This document shows, piece by piece, positions 18,793-28,849 of a stretch of 43,925 nucleotides of DNA (position 1 is the first letter of the stretch; each line of letters begins with the position of its first letter). The DNA is from Cryptosporidium bovis (taxonomy: Eukaryota > Apicomplexa > Conoidasida > Eucoccidiorida > Cryptosporidiidae): NCBI GenBank assembly GCA_009768925.2, contig VHIT02000005.1, positions 1-43,925 of the forward strand, written 5' to 3'. The notes under the pieces were generated by a model. It ran no database searches and had not been told where the DNA came from. It saw only the letters and a program-made list of their open reading frames with translations. Both the position numbers and the translations under genes were made by a program.

Positions 18793-21700
18793 ATGAAAAA
18801 GTGTCTTAAACAAATTTTATTATTGTTAGTTAAGATATTTTTGTGCTTTTTTCTCGTTAAAGGAGGCAACAATGATGAGATATTAATGTTAACATCACAT
18901 TTAATGACAAATTATATGACAAAAGAGGAGTTTATAAAAGAATGTAGGCAAAAACTAACAATTTATAGGCCAAATTTATCAGAAACTCAGGTATATTCTT
19001 TGTGTATTAAGGCATTAATTTCTTCTTTAGATTTAATTGAGAAAAATCCCGAGAACAGGATAGCTAATATGGATCAAATTCCAAAGGAGGTGTTACCTGT
19101 AAAAGAGGGTAAAAAAGAATATAATGATAACAAAAGAGGTTTTAAGAAGTTATTAAAAGATGTAACTGATATATTCTCATCGGATATATTTTTTTTTGAT
19201 GATATACTGGAACTAGACAATAATTTGTTTTCAGATTCAATATTAAATTTTTCTAGTGAATATAAATCAGATAGTGAAACAAAAGCTGAAAATATTGAGA
19301 GGAAACAAGTAAAACTGAGTGATAAAGAAGAAACGGGAGGAATAAATATTGAAAAAAAAGAGAGTATTTTAACTAAATATCCTGAAGCATATTATCCATT
19401 AGCTGTTGAAATACTGACAACAATGGGGATAGAGGATGTAAATGTTTGGGCTGAATTACCCACAAATCTTGGGTTAAATGTGTTAATCTACTATTTGTTT
19501 TATGTAATAGAAAAAAATAACAATTTTGAAGAATGTGATAGACACAGATTCTTTATTAATTCAATTGTATCAATACTTAAAAATGACAAAAGAAAGGTTT
19601 TTCCCAAAAATAAAACAATACAAGACATAAGGTATAGCTTATGTAAGTTAGGTTCACTATATAAGAGTGGAACAAATTTATTACCTTTTTCAATAATGCT
19701 TTCCCTTCCAAAACATTCATATGATATTTGGAAATCATTTGGTTTGGTATTACAGTTTGAGATACTGATAGCCTTAAGTAAAAGTATATTAAATAATGGT
19801 GAAATAAATAACGACAAAAGATCGAACTTATTTGAGAAAACCAAATTAACAAAATTAAAAAAGTACGAAGAAAAAAGAGTTCAAGATTACTTATTAAATA
19901 CATTTCCAGAAGATGAAACAATTCCAATGAAACACTTTAGGAATGTTTTGATTATACTTTTAAAATCAGCATTTGGAGAAAGAAGTGTTTATTTTAACTA
20001 CAAAGACAACCCTTTCTCACTACTAGACTCAGAATTCGGATTTCCGGACAAAAGGGATGAATTAGCTATTAAAATAAAGAATAAAGCAAAAGAAAGAGAA
20101 AAAAATAAAAAGGAATTAGTTAATAAAATTACAGAATTTAAGAATATATTAAAAAAAAAGAATGAGAGTGAACACAAGTTGAAAAATAATGTCAACACCA
20201 ATAAAGGTGAAAAAGCTGTAAAAAGTGAAAAAATTGAAATGGAGAACGAGGATAAAGGTGTAAATAAGGTGGGTAAAGAAAATAACATTGAGGACAAGTT
20301 AGAGGAGAAAAAGGCAAAAGATAACATTGAAGGTGAAAAAAAACAAGACGGTATTGAGGATGGAAAGAAGGAAGAAAATAACATCGAAAATGAAAGGAAT
20401 GAAGAAAATAATATAGACAAAAATGAAAATAAGGTAAATCAAGAAGAGGAAAAGGTTAAAAGTGAAATGCTTGATCTGATAGACAAAATTAATAAAGACA
20501 ATATTGAAGAGAAAAAAGAAGAAAAGATTGAAGATGATGAAATGAAAAAAGATGTAAACATAAATATTACTTCTGAAAACAATGAAGAAGATCCCAATAT
20601 AGAACATATCAGTACTGATGATAAAGTAACAAATAATTCAGAACAAGATCTTGATAAATCAAATACATCTCAAAAAACTGATCTTGGTGATACAAATAAT
20701 GATATTTTTAGTGGAGAAAATCCACTATCACATAAAATACAAGATGAAATAAAGAGTCAAGTGTTAGAAGGCGAGGAACATGAAGAATATGGTGAAAGTA
20801 ATAATAAAGGAGATGTAGAGAGTAGTCATGAAGAAGGAAATGATGCTCATGTAGAAGGAAATGATGCTCATGAAGAAGAAAATGATGCTTATGAAGAAGG
20901 AAATGGTGCTCATGTAGAAGGAAATGATGCTCATGAAAAAGAAAATGATGCTTATGAAGAAGGAAATGATGCTCATGAAGAAGAAAATGTTGCTTATGAA
21001 GAAGGAAATGATGCTCATGTAGAAGGAAATGATGCTCATGAAGAAGAAAATGATACTCATGTAGAAGAAAATGATGCTCATGTAGAAGAGAATGATGCTC
21101 ATGTAGAAGAAAATGATGCTCATGTAGAAGAGAATGATGCTCATGTAGAAGAAAATGATGCTCATGCAGAAGAAAATGATGTAGAAGAAAGTGTAGATAG
21201 CCATAAAAATAGTGGAGATGAAATTGTTGATCATGAAAATGAGGGGGGAGATTATGAAGATGTTAAGCACGAAAACATTGGAGAAGATGTAAATGAGCAT
21301 ATTGATGAAGATGATAATGAGCAAGAACATGAAAATAGTGGGAATCATTCGTTCGGAATAAATAACAATCCTTCAGATGAAGTGAACATTGTTAATGATA
21401 CAAATAATATTGATGAAAAGGAATCGGATGATGAGCAGAATTTTGAATATAATAATTTCAAAGGGAAAAATGATGATATTGGTTCAACGGATAATTCTTC
21501 TGAGCACAAAGAAAACCAAGATAAATTAACAATTAGTCATGAGAATAATGACAATAATGATGAGATGGTAGATGAGGATATTAACGATGAATTTAATGAA
21601 AAGGAGAAATTTGAAAATATTGAAATAGGGGACGATAGAGTTAATGAAAATGAATTATATGTAAAAGAAACAACTAAAGAAGAAATTGGTGATTATAATA

Positions 21701-24700
21701 ATTACGAGGATGCAGAGAGACAAATAGAAAATAATTCAACGGAAAATACTGAAGATATCAGATTTGAGGAAAGAGAAGGAATAAAAGAAAAATCCGATGA
21801 TGAAGATAGTAATGATACTGAAAACAAACAAAACTATTTTGAAAATAATGAAAATGGAGATACAGAAAATGAACCGGAGGGCAAAAAAAGATTTGTCAAT
21901 AATGAAGAGACAGATGAAAGCAATGAAAATAATATTGATAGGCCTATTGGAAATGAAGACATTAAACTAGAAAGCGATGATGATAATGGCGATGATATTG
22001 GGGTTCCACATAAATTCGATAATAATGAAATAGTAGAATCAAATGGAAAAGATGATGATGAGTACAAAGTCGATTTGAAGTATGAAATTGAAGGGGATGG
22101 AGATTTTGAGGAAAAAAAAGTAATAATGGAAAACGATAATACTGATGATAAATATGAAAATTTTGCAAATGAACTCAATAAAAATCGAAATATTTCGGAA
22201 GGCAGTGGTGATGATAATATTGAAGATAATAACTACACTTTACCTAGCAAAAATAATGTAGATTTTTACCCAGTGTCTCAGGGAGAGGAGAGTGATGAGG
22301 AAGAAGGAAAAGAAAAGGAAAAAGATAATGAAAAGGAAGAAAATCAATCAACTGGAGAGATAAATAATAATGTTTCTCGTAATATAAGCAGCATAACAAA
22401 TAATATAGATATTTATCCAGTGTCTCAAGGAGAAGAGAGTGACGAAGAGGAGGGAAACGATGAAAATCAATCATTTGAAAAAAGAAATAATAATGTTACT
22501 CATAATATAGACGACAAAACAAATGATGAGGATTTATATTCAGAATATAAAAGGGAAGGAACAGATGAAAAAAAATCTGATAATACAAAAGAATCAATGA
22601 ATGAAGATAGAAAAAATGATTTGTCATCAGATATAAATTATGAACCTGAAGAAAATAAAGTGGAAAAAGACCCAAATGATAAAAATTTGGAGAACAGTGA
22701 AGAGGACGAAATAAAGCTTTTGGAAAATATCATGAATAATAAAAGTAACTTTAATAGAAAAAGTGATCAAAATATTAAAAGTACAGTTGATTCAGAGGAA
22801 TTCACAACTGAAGATGAGTTATCATTTGGTAAAAATGATATTGATGCATTAAACGAGGATGAAGACAAAATAGATAAAAGTGGAGACCTAGATGAAAATT
22901 TTGATTCAGGTAAGAAAAAGGTAATAAATGAAAAAAATTTGAAACCTAATTTGCATTTAGAAGATTTGAAAATAGATATTAATCTTGGTGATGATTCAAA
23001 TTTGGGAGGGAACCTAAGCAAGGATGATGATGATTTTAATTTGAAAAACTCTTTAGACGAAAATTTAGTGGATTTTTCATATATTAAGGAAAATGAAGAT
23101 TTTAAGTTAGAGAACATTTTAAATCCTAATTTAGGTTCAGATTCGAAAAAAAGTTTGGATATAGAGAATCACAATGATCAAAATAATCTTGAACTTGAAA
23201 GGAATTTAAATTTTCCTGATTTAAATTTTGAAGCAGGTTTTGGTATAGATGACATCAGTTCTGATAGCAACGTTGGATTAGATTTAACGATGGGTCAAAA
23301 CATAGCACAAGATAATAGTAAAGGCAATCAGGATAGCTATGATTCTGAAATTAAACTATTGGAAGATATTCTTGAGAACACAAAAAAGAATGATTTTCCT
23401 GATGGTATTATCTCAACTGTGGATCAAGAAAGTGAATTAGATCTTTATAATAGTGAATTGTTTGGGATAAATGATACTCCAATGGAAATTCCAGAAAATA
23501 GCCTAAATTATAATGTAAATGAATTATTTGAATTTGAAAAACTTTCGGGATTAGATTCAATGAGTGAGAACTACCAAGATATAGAACTTTCTAATGAAGA
23601 TATGAAACTGTTGAATGAAGTAATCGATGGAACTAACGTAAACTCTAAAAAAGACAATATTGAAGATAATGATTTATTTATCGGAGACTTATTTAATGAA
23701 GATGATAAATTGAGCATCAATAGTATTAAAGAGTCAGAGAGTCAGGGTAAAGATGCGAATAATTACAATGAAGATATTGATGATGATGAGGATCTAAATA
23801 TCTCAAATTTATTTGAAAATAAGAAAATGAATCATAGAGTCAATGAAATGGAGGATTTTGATAGCTCCTTTAATTTAGATTTATTATTTGAACCTGGAAT
23901 AGTTGAGAATAAAGAAACTATTCACGATGAAACTGATAAAACAATTGAATTGGGCTCATTATTTGAAGGGGGCAAAAGCTACGGAAATAAGTTATTTGAA
24001 GATGATGATGAAATAATAAATATAGGGGACAGTTTTTTGTTTAAAAGTGGAATAGATAATACGTTTAGTGAAGTTAATGTTAAATTAACTAATGAAGAGG
24101 CGGAAGTAATTAACGAGATAATTGATAACACAAAAATGAATCAAAATCATAACGATTTATCGGAGGAGTTATTCATAAATCCAGAAATTGCACCACCAAT
24201 ATCCAAATTAGCAATAAAAAACTCACAAATTACACACAATAGTGGCAATATAAACTACGATAATGATGATATTGATATTTCAAATACATTTTTATTCAAT
24301 ATTGAAGATAACTTTCTTACTCAAGACACAATCAATAACATAGGTGATAACTCCAAAGGATTTGAGCTATCTGAAGGTGACTTGCTATTGCTAAACGAGA
24401 TAATTGATGAAACAAATAAACAAAAAGTCGATATATCAATTCAAGAGGATGATGCGTTTTTAAACTCGGATGATTTTATTAGTGGTTCTCTAGATAAGAG
24501 GGCAATATTAGCCAATTCAGAATCAAAAAATAAGAAATCGAGTTTAAGAGGTAGTAGTCGTGATAATATTAACAGCACAGGTAACAATATTGATTTCACT
24601 ACTGTAGACATCCCTACAACTCCGAGAAAAACAATACTGGAATCTCGAAGCACTGAAAACCAGTCGGTGAAGCTAAACAAAATAAGTGACAGTGATGGAA

Positions 24701-24843
24701 AAAAAGATGAATTTGATGGAGAAAAAGAATGGATTCTTTCTTTTGCTCCAAAACTCAGACCTGGAAGAATGGAAGGTAGAAGAGACATATTTACAGAGGA
24801 AGAAATACAAAGAGCAAAAAGAGAGGCCACTGATTTGGGATAA
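18793..24843 (+). CDS. Very large acidic secreted repeat protein
   Basis: A 2016-residue protein with no recognised family. Residues 1-25 are a signal peptide (MKKCLKQILLLLVKIFLCFF). Residues about 30-420 are a helical, less biased domain with scattered Cys and Trp. From about 430 on the protein is extremely acidic and Asn-rich. Seventeen 7-residue units of the HVEENDA type span residues about 679-797. A YPVSQGEESDEEEG segment occurs twice near 1157-1220. The last third has five spaced copies of a hydrophobic motif of the type LLNEIIDNTN. The C-terminal 40 residues are basic and ordered-looking (WILSFAPKLRPGRMEGRRDI). The gene has no intron. It heads a run of plus-strand secreted-protein genes. 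Export to the parasitophorous vacuole or host interface is inferred only from the signal peptide. Confidence 0.8.
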   Translation: MKKCLKQILLLLVKIFLCFFLVKGGNNDEILMLTSHLMTNYMTKEEFIKECRQKLTIYRPNLSETQVYSLCIKALISSLDLIEKNPENRIANMDQIPKEVLPVKEGKKEYNDNKRGFKKLLKDVTDIFSSDIFFFDDILELDNNLFSDSILNFSSEYKSDSETKAENIERKQVKLSDKEETGGINIEKKESILTKYPEAYYPLAVEILTTMGIEDVNVWAELPTNLGLNVLIYYLFYVIEKNNNFEECDRHRFFINSIVSILKNDKRKVFPKNKTIQDIRYSLCKLGSLYKSGTNLLPFSIMLSLPKHSYDIWKSFGLVLQFEILIALSKSILNNGEINNDKRSNLFEKTKLTKLKKYEEKRVQDYLLNTFPEDETIPMKHFRNVLIILLKSAFGERSVYFNYKDNPFSLLDSEFGFPDKRDELAIKIKNKAKEREKNKKELVNKITEFKNILKKKNESEHKLKNNVNTNKGEKAVKSEKIEMENEDKGVNKVGKENNIEDKLEEKKAKDNIEGEKKQDGIEDGKKEENNIENERNEENNIDKNENKVNQEEEKVKSEMLDLIDKINKDNIEEKKEEKIEDDEMKKDVNINITSENNEEDPNIEHISTDDKVTNNSEQDLDKSNTSQKTDLGDTNNDIFSGENPLSHKIQDEIKSQVLEGEEHEEYGESNNKGDVESSHEEGNDAHVEGNDAHEEENDAYEEGNGAHVEGNDAHEKENDAYEEGNDAHEEENVAYEEGNDAHVEGNDAHEEENDTHVEENDAHVEENDAHVEENDAHVEENDAHVEENDAHAEENDVEESVDSHKNSGDEIVDHENEGGDYEDVKHENIGEDVNEHIDEDDNEQEHENSGNHSFGINNNPSDEVNIVNDTNNIDEKESDDEQNFEYNNFKGKNDDIGSTDNSSEHKENQDKLTISHENNDNNDEMVDEDINDEFNEKEKFENIEIGDDRVNENELYVKETTKEEIGDYNNYEDAERQIENNSTENTEDIRFEEREGIKEKSDDEDSNDTENKQNYFENNENGDTENEPEGKKRFVNNEETDESNENNIDRPIGNEDIKLESDDDNGDDIGVPHKFDNNEIVESNGKDDDEYKVDLKYEIEGDGDFEEKKVIMENDNTDDKYENFANELNKNRNISEGSGDDNIEDNNYTLPSKNNVDFYPVSQGEESDEEEGKEKEKDNEKEENQSTGEINNNVSRNISSITNNIDIYPVSQGEESDEEEGNDENQSFEKRNNNVTHNIDDKTNDEDLYSEYKREGTDEKKSDNTKESMNEDRKNDLSSDINYEPEENKVEKDPNDKNLENSEEDEIKLLENIMNNKSNFNRKSDQNIKSTVDSEEFTTEDELSFGKNDIDALNEDEDKIDKSGDLDENFDSGKKKVINEKNLKPNLHLEDLKIDINLGDDSNLGGNLSKDDDDFNLKNSLDENLVDFSYIKENEDFKLENILNPNLGSDSKKSLDIENHNDQNNLELERNLNFPDLNFEAGFGIDDISSDSNVGLDLTMGQNIAQDNSKGNQDSYDSEIKLLEDILENTKKNDFPDGIISTVDQESELDLYNSELFGINDTPMEIPENSLNYNVNELFEFEKLSGLDSMSENYQDIELSNEDMKLLNEVIDGTNVNSKKDNIEDNDLFIGDLFNEDDKLSINSIKESESQGKDANNYNEDIDDDEDLNISNLFENKKMNHRVNEMEDFDSSFNLDLLFEPGIVENKETIHDETDKTIELGSLFEGGKSYGNKLFEDDDEIINIGDSFLFKSGIDNTFSEVNVKLTNEEAEVINEIIDNTKMNQNHNDLSEELFINPEIAPPISKLAIKNSQITHNSGNINYDNDDIDISNTFLFNIEDNFLTQDTINNIGDNSKGFELSEGDLLLLNEIIDETNKQKVDISIQEDDAFLNSDDFISGSLDKRAILANSESKNKKSSLRGSSRDNINSTGNNIDFTTVDIPTTPRKTILESRSTENQSVKLNKISDSDGKKDEFDGEKEWILSFAPKLRPGRMEGRRDIFTEEEIQRAKREATDLG
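20827..21183 (+). repeat. Coding tandem repeat, 21-bp unit, 17 copies
   Basis: The unit encodes seven residues (HVEENDA and variants HEEENDA, YEEGNDA, HVEGNDA). In the first half three variants alternate in a 63-bp higher-order order; in the second half HVEENDA repeats in near-identical copies that alternate GAA and GAG, a 42-bp order. The frame is never broken. Confidence 0.9.
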
Positions 24844-25335
24844 CTCAGACCAAACAGGCCAATCATAAATGTATTTTCTTACATTTATTTTTTTCATACA
24901 ACCTAATAATTATATGGGTACAAATATGAATCTATGTAACAAAAATTTACGTGCATGCATACATGAATTAGATGTGAAACACAATAAAGTAGTGCTATTA
25001 TAAATATATAATATTATTTTTACGCATATCAGTGTTCTAATAGAATATGAGAGATATGAAATTGAATTAAAACTAGTCGATTATCTATTTACTTGTTTTA
25101 CATTTCAAAATATTTTATTCTAATTGATTCTAAATATTTTTATGTCTCGTTGTTTGCCTGGAGTTTGGGCGGGTATATTGATCTAAAAACAAATTAGTAA
25201 GTTGTATGCAAAATAGAAGTAATCTAGGAAAAATAATTGAACACCTTTTTGTGTTACTTAAAAAAAGTAACTAATTCTAATGTAAATTAATATATTAAGT
25301 GTGAATATAACACATCATACATATAAGCAAATACA
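24844..25335. other. Promoter region of the second secreted-protein gene
   Basis: AT-rich, no ORF. It carries GTGCATGCAT at 24951-24960 (AP2-like TGCATGCA) and, at 25164-25195, the GGCGGGTA/GATCTAAAAA element also found upstream of the next gene. Confidence 0.5.
25164..25195 (+). promoter_or_regulatory. GGCGGGTA + GATCTAAAAA element, copy 1
   Basis: TTTGGGCGGGTA is followed after four bases by GATCTAAAAA and then AAATTA. It lies 141-172 bases upstream of the ATG at 25336. The same two blocks occur in the same order and strand at 28627-28660 before the next secreted-protein gene. Confidence 0.55.
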
Positions 25336-28026
25336 ATGAGAATTAATTATGTGCTATTAACATTTATTGGTGTAGCATTCTTGTGGGCCAATGTCTGTTT
25401 AGGAAGTAATTTGGATTTACCACAAGCTTCCGGAGCATCTGGAAATTCAAACTCTGGGGGAAAAAATGAAAAAAAAAAAAAAAGTGGTGGTTTTTTGGGA
25501 AGATTAAAGAAATTATTTGGTGGTAAGCATAAACCAGAAGAGCCAGAAGAACTGGATTCAAGTTTTGGGGATATACCTAAACATCATTATGATCAATCAA
25601 CTGAAAAAAGTTTATCTAGTAAAATTGATTTAGATTCTGAAGGAGTTGACTATGATGGGGAATACAAATCAGAAGATTTTGATGGTTCTAAATCAGACAG
25701 ACCACTGGGACCATTTGGTGTTAGTGAGGATAGTGTCAGTGGTGAATATCCTCAGGCACAAGTTGAATCAGATCGATACGATGCAGACTCATCTGCTCCA
25801 ACTCCAAAGTTACCTCTAGGTGATTATAAGGAAGAAACAACAGATTTATCAGATATGGGACGCTACAAATCAGAGGAGTTTCCTGTACCATCTGACATTG
25901 ATTCAGAGCAAGCTGAAGAGTCGCAAAAGATTCCACTCGTTGGTGATAAAACTAGAGAAATGATAGAAAGTGGAGTTGATGATAGTACAAGACCTTTGGC
26001 TCAAGATCTACTTTCAATATACGATGAAAAAAGTGAAATTCCACCAAGAGGAGTTAGAATTTACCAAGAAGATACAGAGAAAGAGGGAAGTGAAGGTGGC
26101 AGCGGTTTTTCCAGTGAAATCCCACTATTAAATGGGTATCTTATATCTGAGGGAGGAAAAAGCGAAAAAAGTGAAGTATCTATGCCTGAAGAGAAGGCAG
26201 AGAAATCACTTCCCTCGATAAAATCTACAAAATATGACTCTGAGGCTTCAAAAGAAGATAATTCAGAGAGACCAACAAAAGAATCAGAAGAACATGTTTC
26301 TGAGGAATCACCTGAGAATTTACCACATTTGACAGAAAAATCATCGCATATTTCTGAAAAAACGAGCTCACAATTGGAAAATAGTAAACAAAAAAATAAT
26401 CACTACGAATCGTCTTATGATAACATGATTGAAGAACTGGAAAATTCTGTTTCGGAATATATAAAAAGAAATGAAGAGTCATTTTCGGAATTACCACATG
26501 AAACATATGACAGACTAATTAAAGAGGCAATGGAAGGTGGTGAGTTGGCCGGATCTTTTGACAATTCAGCATCAAAAGAATCAGAAGATATATCTAAACC
26601 AGAGAGAAAATATAATGAACTATCAAAAACTGAAAAGAGTGATGGTTTGTATGAAGGGGGAATAAACCTTGATGACCATGGTGAAAAATATCCGACCGTA
26701 GCACAAAACAAGGAGAACGAAGATGAAATTTCTGAAGAAGATACTGTTAGTGATCAGTCATATTCAACAGGGGGTTCGAAAAAAGTATTTGAAGATATTA
26801 AGGAAGTAAATACGGAAAATGTAGATGATGAAAGTGAAAAGCTATCGGAAATGAGCGAGAAGCTGCAAGAGTCAGAAATAACAGAGAAAATGGGGGAGAG
26901 ATCAAATAAAGGAATTCCAACTTCTGATAATTCCAGTAGTAAATTCAAAAAAATTAAAACTACATTTGATAGTCTCTTTGGACAAAGAAAACGCGATGTG
27001 GATGAAAGCAAAAGCTTCTTTGGAAACGAGAATGGTGAGAAAACAGGTGAAGGTTTCATAAATAACCTATTGGAGAATGAAATTAAAAGTGAACAAGAAA
27101 CGGGTGATGAGGAAAATATAGGGAGTGAAGACAGAATAGGGAATGAAGGAAACTATGAAGATATGAAAGGCATTTCAGAGGACAAAACATCTGATGTTCA
27201 TCAAGATGCTAATGGAAACAGAGTGAAAATGTTGATAGAACGTTTTGAAAACGAGAATAGAGTGAATAAACCATCTCTAATAACATCTCCAAGAAATAAA
27301 CTAGGTTTCAGAGATACAGAAAAGAGTTCTCCTGAAAAAAGAAGCATTGATAATCTAATCAATTTTTTTGAATTGGAGAGTATCAAGAACAAGGAAGTCA
27401 TGGGAACTCCATTGCCAAAGAAAAACACAAATAATTACCCGAAAGAGGTAGAATCTGCTGATATTAGCGAACAAAAACAGGAACAAACATTAGTTGAGAA
27501 CTCAGACGGAGATAATAATCAACTCAAGGGTGGTCATTTTGACTCTAAGGAGTACAATATTGGTGATATCAGTTCAGAGACCACAAAACATTTAGGTAGT
27601 GATGAAATAAATGATTCTGATATGGAGGATATTGCTTCAAATTCATTTGATGCAAAATCGTATTCTACAGAACAGAGTAGCAATATTGATTCAGAAGTAT
27701 CTGAAAAATCACCAAGTTTATCGAGTGAAGGCATAAATAGAAGATTATTTAATCTTTATTCAATCTTAGATGGTATTGAATACTCGGCGTTACCTTTTCC
27801 TGGTCGTACTTTTAATGATATGGCTGGTGGTATAGAATGGGCGTTAAGTCTAGGTAAAGCTGTCTGCGAAAAAAGTAAAGTACTATTCAATCCAATGTTG
27901 TATCCTACTTTAGACGGTGGTATTATAAAGTCTCCAACTAAAGATGAAAGACGCAAATTAATGCAGTCAATTGACGATATGATAACAGATGATATCTTAG
28001 ATATTGTATCGAATAATGCTAGCTAA
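25336..28026 (+). CDS. Secreted Ser/Glu/Lys-rich protein with conserved-looking C-terminal domain
   Basis: An 896-residue protein, family unknown. Residues 1-23 are a signal peptide (MRINYVLLTFIGVAFLWANV). A basic amphipathic segment follows at about 48-66 (KKKKSGGFLGRLKKLFGGK). Residues 70-800 are acidic, Ser-rich and probably disordered, with one more basic patch near 545-555 (FDSLFGQRKRD). The last 95 residues (about 800-896) differ in composition: hydrophobic, with a Trp, a Cys and turns (RLFNLYSILDGIEYSALPFP, GGIEWALSLGKAVCEKSK), and are likely a folded domain. The ATG is preceded by AT-rich leader sequence. There is no intron. It stands between two other secreted-protein genes on the same strand and shares an upstream element with the following one, suggesting co-expression. 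Confidence 0.8.
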   Translation: MRINYVLLTFIGVAFLWANVCLGSNLDLPQASGASGNSNSGGKNEKKKKSGGFLGRLKKLFGGKHKPEEPEELDSSFGDIPKHHYDQSTEKSLSSKIDLDSEGVDYDGEYKSEDFDGSKSDRPLGPFGVSEDSVSGEYPQAQVESDRYDADSSAPTPKLPLGDYKEETTDLSDMGRYKSEEFPVPSDIDSEQAEESQKIPLVGDKTREMIESGVDDSTRPLAQDLLSIYDEKSEIPPRGVRIYQEDTEKEGSEGGSGFSSEIPLLNGYLISEGGKSEKSEVSMPEEKAEKSLPSIKSTKYDSEASKEDNSERPTKESEEHVSEESPENLPHLTEKSSHISEKTSSQLENSKQKNNHYESSYDNMIEELENSVSEYIKRNEESFSELPHETYDRLIKEAMEGGELAGSFDNSASKESEDISKPERKYNELSKTEKSDGLYEGGINLDDHGEKYPTVAQNKENEDEISEEDTVSDQSYSTGGSKKVFEDIKEVNTENVDDESEKLSEMSEKLQESEITEKMGERSNKGIPTSDNSSSKFKKIKTTFDSLFGQRKRDVDESKSFFGNENGEKTGEGFINNLLENEIKSEQETGDEENIGSEDRIGNEGNYEDMKGISEDKTSDVHQDANGNRVKMLIERFENENRVNKPSLITSPRNKLGFRDTEKSSPEKRSIDNLINFFELESIKNKEVMGTPLPKKNTNNYPKEVESADISEQKQEQTLVENSDGDNNQLKGGHFDSKEYNIGDISSETTKHLGSDEINDSDMEDIASNSFDAKSYSTEQSSNIDSEVSEKSPSLSSEGINRRLFNLYSILDGIEYSALPFPGRTFNDMAGGIEWALSLGKAVCEKSKVLFNPMLYPTLDGGIIKSPTKDERRKLMQSIDDMITDDILDIVSNNAS

Positions 28027-28849
28027 AGTACAGAAAAACTTTAATACTTATCCTCTTAACACAAGAGGAAGTTTACTTATCTTATTAATAGTACTATTAT
28101 ATTTTGCTAACAGAGTAATAACTAGTTTCATGGTCTTTACTGAAAGAATTGGTATTCTTTTGAGTATTGAATTGTTACATATTAATATAAAACGTTATAG
28201 CCATTTATAGTAGTTATATAATTTACTGTCACAAATATTAGCATTTAAAATATCCTTAGTTTTTTATCTGCTTGTATTGTCACTCTTGGTGTAAACACTA
28301 GGAAAAGTAGATGAAGCTGAAAGTGTAGTTAAAAATTATACTATTAATGCAAATTTGTATCGTCGTGTTACCTCCACGTCCCATGTTTAGACTGTTTTTT
28401 AGCCACTAATTTGAGTTTCATTGTTACGGATAGTTGTTAATAACTTAACACCTTGCTTGATTTTCAGGTGGGAAATTAAACTATTTTTTCATAAAGAGAA
28501 AGCATTCTCACTACATAATCAAATTTTATGGGTTGATGCTGTTGGAAAATTACAGACATTAGTTTTGTTCTTATAAAAAAAGGACTAGTAATTATAATGG
28601 TGGCAAATAGTGCATGCAAAATTAGTGGCGGGTAACACGGAATAGATCTAAAAAGAATTAATAATATTTAGTGGTCTTGGTAGAGGAAAAAAAGGACTTA
28701 CATTGATTTTAATTTGAAAATAAGAAAAAAACAGTAAAAAAGGAACTAAATATTTAAATGTAAAACGAAAATACGAATACTAAGGAAATATTATAAAACA
28801 AGCAGGAAAAATCTTTGAACTTTATAGTTTGTTGGAGGAATGTGTTGTT
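28027..28849. other. Promoter region of the third secreted-protein gene
   Basis: AT-rich; a 68-codon frame at 28004-28210 overlaps the end of the previous gene and is not supported. TGCATGCAAAA at 28611-28621 and the GGCGGGTA/GATCTAAAAA element at 28625-28660 stand close together, 190-240 bases upstream of the ATG. Confidence 0.5.
28625..28660 (+). promoter_or_regulatory. GGCGGGTA + GATCTAAAAA element, copy 2
   Basis: GTGGCGGGTA is followed after ten bases by GATCTAAAAA and then AATTA. It matches copy 1 at 25164-25195 in order, strand and, roughly, distance to the ATG. TGCATGCA lies 4-14 bases before it. Confidence 0.55.

Noticed and set aside
20827-21183. Regular repeats that could suggest a CRISPR-like array
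   Set aside because: Units are contiguous, in frame, without unique spacers, and inside a eukaryotic coding sequence.
20764-21348. A 194-codon minus-strand frame rich in Phe/Ile/Met over the 21-bp repeat array
   Set aside because: It is the shadow of the tandem repeat in the secreted-protein gene on the plus strand; its periodic sequence follows from the repeat and it opens inside coding DNA.
28004-28210. A 68-codon plus-strand frame
   Set aside because: It overlaps the end of the preceding secreted-protein gene in another frame, has AT-driven composition and no motif.
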